Source: Arthrobotrys musiformis
Taxonomy: Eukaryota > Ascomycota > Orbiliomycetes > Orbiliales > Orbiliaceae
DNA length: 64,000 nucleotides
Assembly: GCA_036971715.1 (NCBI GenBank)
Contig: JAVHJL010000012.1
Location: 434,001-498,000 of the forward strand
Reading direction: 5' to 3'
Numbering within the stretch: position 1 is the first letter of the stretch; each line of letters begins with the position of its first letter. Below the pieces are notes generated by a model, which worked only from the letters and a program-made list of their open reading frames with translations, made no database searches and was not told where the DNA came from. The position numbers and the translations under genes were made by a program. Shown here piece by piece: positions 54,090 to 64,000 of the stretch.

Positions 54090-54440
54090 ACTTTTTAAAT
54101 ATATTTAGGGCTCGGTCCATAGTGAAGTCGCTGCAAATATACCTGAGTAGCAGTCCACCACATGAGTAATGCGATTTCCCTAAAATCTATCTTCGAATCT
54201 CCGATCAATACGACCCAGAATAGGTTATCAAAGGATGCGACCTGAATGTTTACATCTCTCTCCTTAGCCTATAAGATCATTAAATATCGTTAGTGAGTTA
54301 GCGTTCTCATTTAGGGTCGTATTATATCTTACTGCTTGTTTTAATCTTGTTACCCAATTAGACTGTTAGCTTCATTAGCCAGAAGACGGGTTTCCTGACC
54401 TCTTACCTCTAAATTTAGATATCGGGACTCAATTTCGTGG
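54090..54440 (-). pseudogene. Dispersed coding module copy B (inverted)
   Basis: Minus strand: HEIESRYLNLEVRGQETRLL then ANEANSL, frame slip, NWVTRLKQA, the intron with GTAAGATATA donor, CTAAC branch and TTATAG acceptor, then FDNLFWVVLIGDSKIDFREI and LLMWWTATQ. It matches copy A (30645-30966) along about 300 bp including the intron. The coiled-coil stretch before NWVT is kept here but lost in copy A. The TAA in LIG-stop and the frame slip show decay. No larger gene is visible around it. Confidence 0.55.
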
Positions 54441-55788
54441 TTTAGGGCATGGTATTTTCTAGGAACTCACCGAGGGGCTATTGTCTTTATCTAGTACATT
54501 AGCTCTAATTATAAGGGTTTTTGATTTACTGCAACTACGGTGCTATGAGTTGGCATTCATTACATCTTATATCCAAGTTAAGGTCAGCCAGCAACATGCT
54601 ATACTAGCTACGTTCCTTTGGTTTTGCAGCGAATTCGACTGGATGGCCAGGTATACCGGCTCGGTGCTAACAGAATCCACTGCCTTATAACTGTACTGTT
54701 ATCAAGTTGCAGCCTACATGATCCACGGTCTTGTATACTCGGATCGCGAGTAATAAAGATGGTACATATTGTTAATATAGATAGACGGCTAATGAAGTAA
54801 GTGAAGATTAGCCTCAATCCAGGAACGTTCCCTCCTCGCCTAAGGAAGTTGTATAGTAAATAAATAGTGTTTCATAATCAAAAAAAACAGTACCCAGTCC
54901 ACGAGGTCGTTCAGCCCCTCAAAAAGCATAAATACTATTGTTGCGCGGAAGAAGAGGCGGGAACTGTTGTTCTGGTTAAACTGGAAGTCTATAAAGCAAG
55001 CTTTATGAAAGTAATCAACAATCCAGTACTATTCCGCGGTGATCTAGGTGGGTATATATATAGTAGATGGGATATATGATAATCGATAACACCCACACCA
55101 CGTGCACCATCTAGAACAATGCGTGAAGAAATTCCGACAATATCAGCAGACAAGAAAATATTCCGAAATCCTATAATTTAAATCGACGAATCGCGCTCTT
55201 AGTTACAAAAGGCATTGTAGATGATAGATCCGGCGGTAGAATGCACTGACCCGGCGACCCAGAAAAAGATGTCTAAGCAATTTCTTATAGGAATTCGGTC
55301 ATTTTTCCATTTATAAGTATGATGATCTAATGGTGCTATGGCTATTGAACTTTCTGAGGTAGCCGTCTTGGGCGGGAGGTTGTGTTAGTTGGCTGTGGAT
55401 CTGGCCGCTGAAGGAGGTGAGCACGGCTTGAGCGTTGGTATAGATCGTGTTTGTGATGCCCTCGAGGGGAAGGTTATTATGTGAGGGAAATTAAGGGTAG
55501 CATCTTAAAAAGGCTGTCAGTAGCTGGTATGAAAAGTAGCCCCGCTTAAAGGAATTATTTCCTTCTAGCCTCTCCGTATTACTTGCGTCTTCTGCATCAA
55601 CTCTTAGATCTGCCGGTTACCCGTACGGTGTGTAGGTGGTCCCATTTCATTTGCGTTCGTGCTTTTGCGTTCGTGCTTTTGCGTTCGCGCTTTTGCGAGA
55701 TCATACGTGGTTCCATAGGAAGCCTGGCTCCTGCGTGCGGGGGAAGGGGGCAAAAAAGTTTGTTTTGCATATGCATAACATGGTGGTA
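54441..55788. other. Gene-poor stretch
   Basis: Three tandem copies of GTTCGTGCTTTTGC-type 14-bp units at about 55650-55697. Short plus frames have no support. Confidence 0.4.
55650..55697 (+). repeat. Short GTTCG(T/C)GCTTTTGC tandem repeat, three units
   Basis: Near-perfect 14-bp units directly repeated, with a T to C variant in the last unit. Confidence 0.8.
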
Positions 55789-56342
55789 CATGTACATAGT
55801 TCTGGCTGATAATGTACGATACCAGACCCGGCTACTCGACCCCAGTGACCCGTTCTTGATGGATGCGATCGAGCCTTATTGCAGGTCTCCTACTAATTTG
55901 ATCTACAAAGATACAAGTCTTATTGCAAAAGCAAAAAAATTCCAAATTCCAAGCCGGCGAGACTTTACCCCGAAAAGTTTGATTAACCTTTGGCATTTAT
56001 ATGAAAGGAAAAGAAAAAGAAGGCCTTCCCAATTAACTTGGTGTGGGCCTTCGGGCTTGGACTGGGTTCAACGAAGACCTCCGTATTCTTATCGGTTATG
56101 AAATATACATGTACGACGCCGTATTATACCTTCAAGTTACGATGGCTGGATTCCCGATACGAGCTAGTTTCGGATTGGCGTCGATCGAGCTTGAGATAGA
56201 GTCAGAACCGGGTTGGAAATTCGCAAAATCCTGCTTTTACTCCACTAGAAATGGTTTGTCCCGCGACCCGTCCTCTGACGCTCTAGTCTGTGCTTTTGGT
56301 CACAGGGAAATATCGATAGTCTGTGCCTGGGTTTATAACTAA
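55789..56342 (+). pseudogene. Coding-like remnant in two frames
   Basis: From ATG 55789: MYIVLADNVRYQTRLLDPSD, FTPKSLINLWHLYERKRKRR. Near 56040-56130 the coding character passes to another frame: MAGFPIRASFGLASIELEIE, SFYSTRNGLSRDPSSDALVC-like, to a stop at 56342. No clean intron joins them, so a decayed gene or one with unresolved splicing. No domain recognised. Confidence 0.25.
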
Positions 56343-57435
56343 TGGGAGGCTATTTGGTACCCCCGGTTCGCGTTTTCGAAGATTTACGGGTCACGGACCG
56401 CCTAGGGCGCTCTGCCCTGCCTCTCCTACCTTAGTAAGGGGGTGTACAAGAATTTCAATGGTTCAAGTTGAGATACCAAACTCGTAAACCTTCTAAACAT
56501 TGCCAAATTCACTCATCTATTCTTTCTTATCAAAAGTCAACCGATAAACATCATCCTTACCTATACTTAACATATATATATTCTACTTGACTAGTACATG
56601 CTTCTTACTTAACTTTACTTGCAGATGCCCTCCACACGCCCTTTTTTCTTTTTTGTTCTCTCACATTTCACTACCATTAGTTACCTTGAAATCGGTTCGA
56701 TTCATTCCCCTCCCTCGAAAAAAACCCCTCCCTCCCTCTTTCCATACATCCTTCCCAACCGCTTCCCTGCTTATTGTCATTATTCGAGCGCCCTCAGAGA
56801 GATTTAACTTGATTAAAAATCGTTTCTTCCGGCGCAGTTTCGAAACTTCCAAATCGTTCGAATTCGTCACGCTACTTCATCTTAAACACACGCTTTGCTA
56901 TTGACAAACCTAATCCACCACCATTACCACCACCACCGCCTCTCTGCTTAACTAACTTCGCAAGCACTGCAAAACCACTGGGCGCCGTCGGCGTCAATAG
57001 TCCCGACAGCCATATATCTAGCTACTTCTGCTTTTGGAATACTGACTGTACGACATCATTGGACATAAATAGTGGACTTCGCATCCCCCACACCGCTAGA
57101 CTCCCCTTCTCACTATTCTAATAACCAAGGGCCTAATCGATCATCTTTTCTCCCATTACGCATATATATATCGCATGCTGCCGTTCCAAAGGTTAATGCC
57201 ATCCGGGAAGACAAGTTCGACCAAACTCTAATAAAACTAAAGAGCGCGCATATGCAAACTCTATACAACATCCTTCCTCAAAATCTCTCTTTTTTCCTTT
57301 TTCTCCAAATTCTCTAAAACATCTATCGATTATTTATATAATACATAAATCTACGGAAACAATATCAACACTATTGTTGTGTCGCAACCAATCAAGAAAC
57401 TACCTAATTCCCCTCCGGACACTTTGGTTCTCACC
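56343..57435. promoter_or_regulatory. Upstream region of the DNA-binding protein gene
   Basis: About 1.1 kb, C/T-rich (long pyrimidine tracts at 56620-56760 and a CCACCA patch at 56918-56940), followed by a strong CACCATGG start context. Typical of a fungal promoter and leader; no specific site assigned. Confidence 0.4.
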
Positions 57436-58953
57436 ATGGCTGTCAGTTTTACAAGCTCCCTTGGCCACGAGGATACAGAGAGTCCGTCGGCGCAGCTACT
57501 AGGCAAGGGAAGTCCACCTCTGGGCTCGGAGAGCACTGCCGGCAATACCAGTACAATGGATCCCGGCACATCACCTTCAAAGCGCAAAGGAGGCCGACAG
57601 CCAGTCGATAATTCGGAAGAAACCAAGGAACGACATGCAGAGCTGTATCGGTACTACAAAGATAACACGGGCATGACGCAGGCAAAGATGGCTGAGTGGT
57701 ACACCACGAAGTTCGGGTCGACTATGTCGCAATGCACAGTATCGCGTATGTACAAGATCTCCCAATCCAGCTGCAGGCCCCCCCGCTTTTTAGATGTTTG
57801 ACCGAATACCCGCTGACTCTATCTTTTTTCCTTTCCTTTTTTTTGGGGACCTGTAGAGGTGTTGAAGAAACAGAAGTTGTTACACGGTGAAGAAATCGCG
57901 GAGCCGCGTCCTCGTAAGAGCCCTGCTAGTCGAGAACTCCCGTGATATGACATGTCACGACAATCTTGGCAACCATGCTAACCTCATCGCACCCAAAAGG
58001 AAAACGAAAGAGCATGAAACCGGAAGAACAGGCCGGAGAGACCAAAACTAAGAAAACGCGTGGAATCGAAGTCGGGCCTGACGGAAAACCCATCGGTAGT
58101 GAGTTTCACCTTCATCTGATACTAGTTTTGTCGGAGATTTATTTTATTTTATCCTTTTACTTTTTTTTATACACAATTATATTGTTATTTTTAGAGTATT
58201 TTGGGAATGAATGTTCTCTGACTGGACACGTTTTTCTCAGTTCAAACAGCCATCTACACTCCAAGTTCTCAGTTCAATAATCCACCATCGTTTCAAGCCA
58301 TCAACGCTCCTCCAACCTCATCATTCACATCATTAGCAACCCCTGTGTCTCTCACCCATACTGCTTTGACACATACCAAAGTTATCTCCCCAACCACAGG
58401 CTCAGTTCCGTTACGGGCAACCAACCCCTCAAGAACAAATCAGCAGCCCTTCAGAGCTGGCCCCAATAGCAGGCCCATAGCACCAATCCTTCATCATCCA
58501 GGTACATCAACGCCCTCTAAGACATTTATAGTCAATGGGAAACCAACGTCTCCAATAGGTGCAATGATCAATCAGGTTAGCCACACCCCGCCCAGGGATG
58601 TCCAAACTCTGCAGTCCGAACTAGTGAGTTTGCGGCGGACTATCAGTAAGTGCCAGTGTCAGAAAATTATTCGGGGGCAGGGTACTTTGATTGATACTAT
58701 CCTCACAAATCAACACAACGAAAAGGAAAAGATCAAAGAATTGCAAATTGAAAACAGCATGCATCGTGAGATGAAAGGAAATGAACACATCTCTGAACTT
58801 CTAACAAAGATTGAAAAGCTTAAAAGAGACCTTGAAAACGAGAGGGAGAGGAACAGAGCCATGGCTGAGCTGTGGTCTAAGGAAGAGCAGCAGCTGAAAG
58901 ATCTGCTTGTTACTCGGTCAAGTAAATTTTTTCTTGGCGCAGACACCAAATAG
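57436..58953 (+). CDS. CENP-B/ARS-binding-type HTH protein, four exons (392 aa)
   Basis: ATG 57436 (CACCATGG). Exons are 57436-57745, 57857-57913, 58000-58098 and 58241-58953. Introns use GTATGT/CTGTAG, GTAAGA/AAAAG (branch TGCTAACC) and GTGAGT/TTCTCAG (branch CTGAC); all keep phase. Residues about 55-120 hold a helix-turn-helix domain (ETKERHAELYRYYKDNTGMT, QAKMAEWYTTKFGS) like the N-terminal DNA-binding domain of CENP-B, ARS-binding protein and pogo-type transposases. A basic stretch follows (PRPRKRKSMKPEEQ), then disorder, then a C-terminal coiled coil (LKRDLENERERNRAMAELWS). No DDE endonuclease is present, so it looks like a domesticated DNA-binding factor. Sequence-specific nuclear DNA binding is the likely role. 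Confidence 0.8.
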
Positions 58954-61606
58954 GATGAAATTGTCAAAATCTCTTGATCAAATTCACGGCCAGAATCTGA
59001 ACGCAGGAATCCTACTGCTTCATGATTGGCAGTTTTGGCTATGCCCCTATTTGCATTTCACTCCCTTGGTTTTCTTATTTACTTCTACCCGTCATTTTTT
59101 CTTCCCCTTCTTCCCTCTTCCCTTTCCTCTTCACTTATTTATTTACTTTTCCTCCTTCTACCCCTTCTCAATGAATTTATTCCCCTTTCCTTTGTTCATA
59201 ACTTTACGGTGCTGGATCATGGACCCGTTGCTTGCTTTAACCCGATACCATTGCTTGCGGGCAAAGATTTTGTTTTACGTTTTCTGGGATATCCTTTTGA
59301 GCTCTTTGCCGATTGTCCCTTTGTAACCAATTTGGGTTCCTGGGTGGCCTATTTCCCTTCCCTTTCGTTTTCATCATATGGTAGATTCGTTTTGTAGTGA
59401 TATGCATTTACCCCTCTTCCCAACCAATCCTCTCGAAGTCTCTCTGGTTTCTTTATTCACTCTGCTAAGCATGTTGGCTGGTCGAAATCTTTGGTGTTTC
59501 TATAACTTCTTTCCCATACACACACGCATACACACACACTGCCCTCCCCCTTTATACCCCCTTTCCACATTATAACTCTATCCCTTTCTATTCAATCCCT
59601 CGGCAGACTCTCGATTTCTATAGTAGTCCCCACCGATATACTCACATTTCTCACCTTCCCTCTACACGTTATTCCACAATTGGAGTCGTTTACGCCATTA
59701 CCCCCGCTGCTTTGCGTTAGTTGGATACACAAGACTGGATAGGCGTCTCCCTTTTAGATATTATTAATTGATATACATAACAAGTAAAATTAATTCACAA
59801 GTTGATTGAAGGTCGAGATATCCATTGACACTTCCCAATTTTCGCAGAACATAACCATGGTTTATTCAATTGTCAGGGTATAAAATGGCAGCTAGCAGGG
59901 TAGTCTCATGTCAATTCAACCGAATCGACTTAACTGACAAAGACTTAGGGCTCCTTTTCTGTTTCATCAAGTAAAACCGGAACCCCTGCATACCTGACCA
60001 AGCCCGGCTTGGTGGAAAAGCTTATATCAGCCAGGCCATCTTGCCAAGACATGATAGATAGAGTTGTTGGGGATGTTGGATTGACATGAGACATATTGAG
60101 GGGTTTTACCGGGAAGTTAAATAAATAAGAAATGGGAATTGTAACTAGAAAAGAGAAAGGTAGAGAGATAGTTAGTTTAGAAAGACAATCGACTTCATCT
60201 CATACATCTGAGACACATGTGATTTTTCCAGTATCAACATAAAACCAAAGCCTGTGATAGGTGGATTTTTTGGGATCTCCAGGGTTCAATATAAGGCTAG
60301 CTTCTCTTGAAGCTATTTAGCCTATGTATAATTGTGGATTTTTCTGGGGTAACAAGACTTAATGCTTCTGAATCTGAAGAGTCTTGCGGAGAAACAACTA
60401 TTATCGCAGGTTGGTGGTTGGTGTATGAATTTTTTTTGGTATCTGGGACCTTAGGGCTTCGATCTGAAGATATCCAAAGACTATTCACTATTGGTATAGT
60501 TCCGGCAAAATAGGCGGTACCTGAGGCCAGTAGCGAGGTCGTCCCGTGGTTCCAATAGGTTAGGGGTATACTGTATGATCCAATTATAGGTCTCTCGAAC
60601 GAATAGCTTCGGTCTCCGGATTAGAGATATTGCGGGCGCGCTCCTTGTTTCTCCAGCTTTCTATTCCCGGATAAAGCGAACTTCAGTTTACCTATCCCAT
60701 GATTTTCGAAGATCTTCTAACCGATGCTATGAACCTGGGGAAGCGACAACAAGTATATATAGAGGCCCTTGGCCATCTCCCCCCCAGGTCTTGCATTGTC
60801 TTGGAAGCAGCAGGCGGCAACTCAATCAATCGTTGTATTTTGATAACCCCGGATTTGCTCAATATCTAACCGCGAGAATATTCATTCTCTGCGTTGCCAT
60901 CATCCACCCCACTTCAAATTTTCATTACAAAAAGAATATTCTGATCTCTCTGGCATAAAGCTGGAGTGTTAATTTGGAAAGCTTACATCCGCTAAACCAT
61001 GCATAGATACCTTTTCCCCGTTACATTTCAACCCCTATTACAACACCATTCCCATCCAGTAATCAAGATTACAGCCTTCATTTTAGAGCCAATCTATTGT
61101 TATTATACGGACACAATCACCATCTCCACGTTCAACATTGAGCTAGATATACAAGGTCAAAAAAGGCAGCTTCCCCGCCAAGCGCAAGCATTTAAACATC
61201 CCCGTATGCACATGTAACATCATATATATCGCACCAGAAACAAAAAAAGGAAAAGGAACAAACAGAAATCTTTTTTAAAAAGGTTATTTAGAACATAATT
61301 GTAATATTAAGATGTTTGCCTAATACTGGCTACCAAAAAAAAAAGCTCGTAATTTGATCTTGATCAAGTATCAGCAAGCTAGAAGCGGGGTAGGGGGGAA
61401 AGAAGGGAGAAGAAGTATAATATAAATATACGCTAGCGAACAAAAGTGTATGGAAACAGAGCTAAAAGAGGAATAGAAGGAATGGGAGGAATAGTGAGCT
61501 ATAATATTGAAATTGTTGGGGTTTAAATTAAAAAAGGTTAAAGGATCATGAAAGGCCATTGTCCCTGTTCCTTTCAATGTATGACCTGCTTGTGAGCATA
61601 AGATCT
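58954..61606. other. Gene-poor stretch
   Basis: 2.6 kb with pyrimidine-rich DNA (59090-59170), a CACA patch (59517-59540) and an A-rich segment near 61240-61345. No supported gene or RNA gene. Confidence 0.4.
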
Positions 61607-62698
61607 TCAGAACTCCGGCGTAACCGCAACCTCGGATATGGTCTGTTGTTTAAAATAGAAGTCCTTCCATCTGCTCACGAATTTTTTCATCACTGACGAG
61701 GAGACCGCGACCGTGTTTGAAGTTAGAGAGACTTTGGTCCCTTTGCTTGGTTTTGGCGGGGTACTGGTAGGAGGTGGTTGGACTGCTGCTGACGCTGCTG
61801 CACCTTGCGTTCCTGTTCGATCCATGCTCTATTTGGCGCCTTGTGCGTTTCGTAGGGCGCTCCGCACTATCTGAGGCTTCTGTGGCCTCTTCTTGGGTCG
61901 AAGGTACACCATTTTGCTCTATCTGGCGGTCCGGGATTTTATTGGCGCTGTCGACAGTTTCTGTATTGCTGGATTGATTGCGTCCATGCTTAATACCGAT
62001 TAACTCGACAGTTTTATTGCTATTGATGGGTTCGACCACAGCTGCTACTTCCGAGTGTCGTATCTTGGTGTATTGTTGAAGGGGCCGCTCAGGTTTCTTG
62101 TCCTCAACTTCCTCCGTACTTTCCTCTTCTTCTTCCTGCGTTGGTTCGGCATCGTTTTGGTCGTGTTCGATATCCGCATTCTCTCTTCTTCATTGTGTCC
62201 GGTATTCTCATTGCCTTCTAACCCAGCCAGCTCCTCTTTATTCTTGGCTTCGTAGTATTCGTATTCCTCTTCTTCTCCCTCTCCCGGCTCAGCATTTTTG
62301 CTAGCTTAACCAGTTCCTCCTCCTCCTCTTCATCATACTCATCTCCGCATGCATCATGCGCCAAATTCTGGCTCTCCAGCTCGTCCCTCAGTAGTCGGAT
62401 TGTTTGCTTGTATTTTTGTCTCTCCTGGGTCCAAATAACTTCTCGTCCTTTGATCACTCTTCTCAGGATGACAACCTCCTTTTCCTTTCTCGCGAGCGCT
62501 GCATTCTTAACCTCATGGTTGACTTCCTCCCTTAGGCTCTCCAGCTCCTTAGCGGTGAGTTTGTGCTCGGACGACTGTTTTGTCTGCTCGGCTTTTGTGG
62601 ACGATATCTCCAATCTAAGGCGCTCGTTTTCGCGAACAAGGTCCTCAACGCGTTTGGAGTGGTTGCGAAGGATGGGACTGAATTGTACCCATAGCTAT
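61607..62698 (-). pseudogene. Coiled-coil protein gene with frame breaks
   Basis: From a probable acceptor (AATAG near 62699) the frame reads LWVQFSPILRNHSKRVEDLV, then a long coiled coil (KLTAKELESLREEVNHEVKN, VIWTQERQKYKQTIRLLRDE) and an acidic run (DEYDEEEEEELVKLAK). At the AAAAA run near 62295-62300 the frame shifts; the other frame continues as EYEYYEAKNKEELAGLEGNE and a basic stretch (NQRRKKKRKVRRKLRTRN). A further frame change near 61825-61850 leads to VSLTSNTVAVSSSVMKKFVS and a stop at 61607. Composition is continuous across the breaks. Coiled-coil, basic and acidic blocks suggest a nuclear scaffold-like protein. Start codon and 5' exons not found. Confidence 0.45.
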
Positions 62699-64000
62699 TG
62701 GAATTCAGTTTTGGTGTCCAGGCTCAGTGGTGATGATCGTAGACATATCTCTTTTTTTGTTTTGTAAAGTAAGAAATGGTGGCTGGTGCTTGTTCTGTTT
62801 TTACTGAAATTGGAATTGGATCCTTGGATGGACATGTGCGTAGTTACATGAAGTTTGTAAAAAGGCCTTTAAAAGTTGAAGACAGAAGATACCTATAATT
62901 ACGGAGTGGAAAGAGGAAAATGTGTTGTTTGTGGTCTTACCAGCCTTCCCCTTCCCCTCCAATCAAATCCACCAACAGCAACAGCTGAGAATCAATCTGT
63001 CGTCGCGCTCGGTCTTATCCATCGCCGTCATATTCCAGGCTTCATCGAGCATTTTCTGGGTTTGGTATTCTTCCTATCCTTTCTATCATCTATCGAATCT
63101 TGCGCAGCAGCATAACGTCCAACTTGATCCATCTATCCATCCATCCATTCATCCCTCCGTCCTTTCTCCCTCAGCTCTGAGAAGGGGAAGGGAAAGCCAG
63201 GATTGTCACAGGAAAAAAATCATCACGAACATAAATCTCCATACGCTAACTATTATTCGAATAAGCTCTCTCTAACTAACAACTGAGACTCGTGAGGGTA
63301 CATACCTACTCTCAACCAACCAACTACTTGTATGTACACTATCATGAAATGCAAGGCCCTCTTCGTGTTACCGAATGTCTCATCAACCCAGCGTTTGCGT
63401 AAAATGACCGTATGTACATGTATAAATAAATGACCGGGGTGGATTGTAAAAGTCAAACGCTAAGGCCACTACCAAATTAGAGCATACAACCGACTAGGAT
63501 GCTCTAACAGAACGAAGGCATACAATTCTGAAAATCCTTCCGAGAGCTGCCGGCTTGCACAACTGGTCAACATCTTCAAGACTATAAATATGTGCTTCCG
63601 TCTTTGATCGCAACCACAGTGTCTTCCTTGACATTGCTGGCTAGAGGAACATTTGTCGTCACTTTGACCTTGATGCTAATGATGACAAAGGGGCTTTCAT
63701 GGCTACCGTCTTGAGCTTGAGCCACGGAAGCTATATTACTTTGTGATATCATGCTGGACTCCGGGGCGTTAGGGCAGCTAAATAATCTGCTGGGTTTTTT
63801 TTATGGTCTGGTCTCGTCAAATTTAATATTTGTGGTCTGTTTTTCTCAACTTCACCTTGCTGGATTTTGTGCGTCTGCAGAATGGACCTATGAAAACTGT
63901 TTTATCAATTTAGTCTATTCATCGAAGCCTTTGAACTTGAAACATCTCTAGAAACTAAATGCAACTTTGAATCCTGTAAAGTGTTTGTCCCATTTCGTGT
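62699..64000. other. 3' end of window, no gene supported
   Basis: Probably includes 5' exon and promoter of the coiled-coil gene on the minus strand, but no ATG exon could be joined. Contains a (CCAT)n repeat at about 63128-63153. A 66-codon frame at 63751-63951 has no support. Confidence 0.4.
63128..63153. repeat. (CCAT)n microsatellite
   Basis: About six imperfect CCAT/CTAT units. Confidence 0.75.

Noticed and set aside
62408..62767. A 119-aa plus-strand Ser/Leu-rich frame
   Set aside because: Antisense shadow of the coiled-coil gene.
1..64000. tRNA and rRNA genes
   Set aside because: No cloverleaf with A/B boxes or rRNA core segments recognised by eye; a tRNAscan-type search would be decisive.

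Overview
This is a nuclear contig from a filamentous ascomycete (Pezizomycotina). Supporting signs are short GT-AG introns of 45-150 nt with CTAAT/CTAAC-like branch sites, an Est1/SMG6-type gene with a C-terminal PIN nuclease domain, degraded Ty1/Copia and Ty3/Gypsy elements, ankyrin and F-box genes, and many small lineage-restricted genes. A leotiomycete-like fungus is possible, but the sequence alone does not settle genus or class. All splice models are my own joins of reading frames using donor, branch and acceptor signals; no transcripts were available.

Layout. 0-3.4 kb: an SMG6/Est1-like gene with two frame breaks. 3.4-9.9 kb: gene-poor, with low-complexity G/T repeats and a cryptic two-exon PDZ-like gene fragment at 7.4-7.9 kb. 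10-13 kb: a divergent pair, a two-exon Cys-rich protein on the minus strand and a 346-aa single-exon protein on the plus strand. 13-25 kb: orphan genes. These include two paralogues (15.9 and 24.2 kb) whose 5' flanks are also duplicated, a frame-broken secreted protein, and a three-exon F-box gene. 25-33 kb: a small secreted Cys protein, two multi-exon genes on the minus strand, a dispersed intron-containing coding module, and an ankyrin/zinc-finger gene cut by one TGA. 33-42 kb: minisatellites, AT-rich tracts, a predicted secreted 401-aa protein, a 270-aa orphan, long penta- and nonanucleotide arrays and a very AT-rich island. 42-48 kb: Copia remnants, one of them an LTR fused to the integrase C-terminus and lying antisense against a host exon, plus a recombinase-like fragment. 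50-54.5 kb: a chromodomain-like protein facing a coiled-coil gene, a two-exon orphan, Gypsy reverse transcriptase debris, and the second, inverted copy of the coding module. 57.4-64 kb: a well-formed four-exon CENP-B/ARS-binding-type DNA-binding protein and a coiled-coil gene with frame breaks.

How it fits together. The two ends (SMG6-like at one end, the DNA-binding protein at the other) look like ordinary chromosomal genes. The middle is an accessory compartment rich in repeats, transposon debris, duplicated orphan genes and possible secreted proteins. No metabolic cluster or operon-like system is evident. The most promising leads are the duplicated orphan family with duplicated promoters, the dispersed coding module, and the recurrent one-base frame breaks at A runs, which may be biological slippage, decay or sequencing error.
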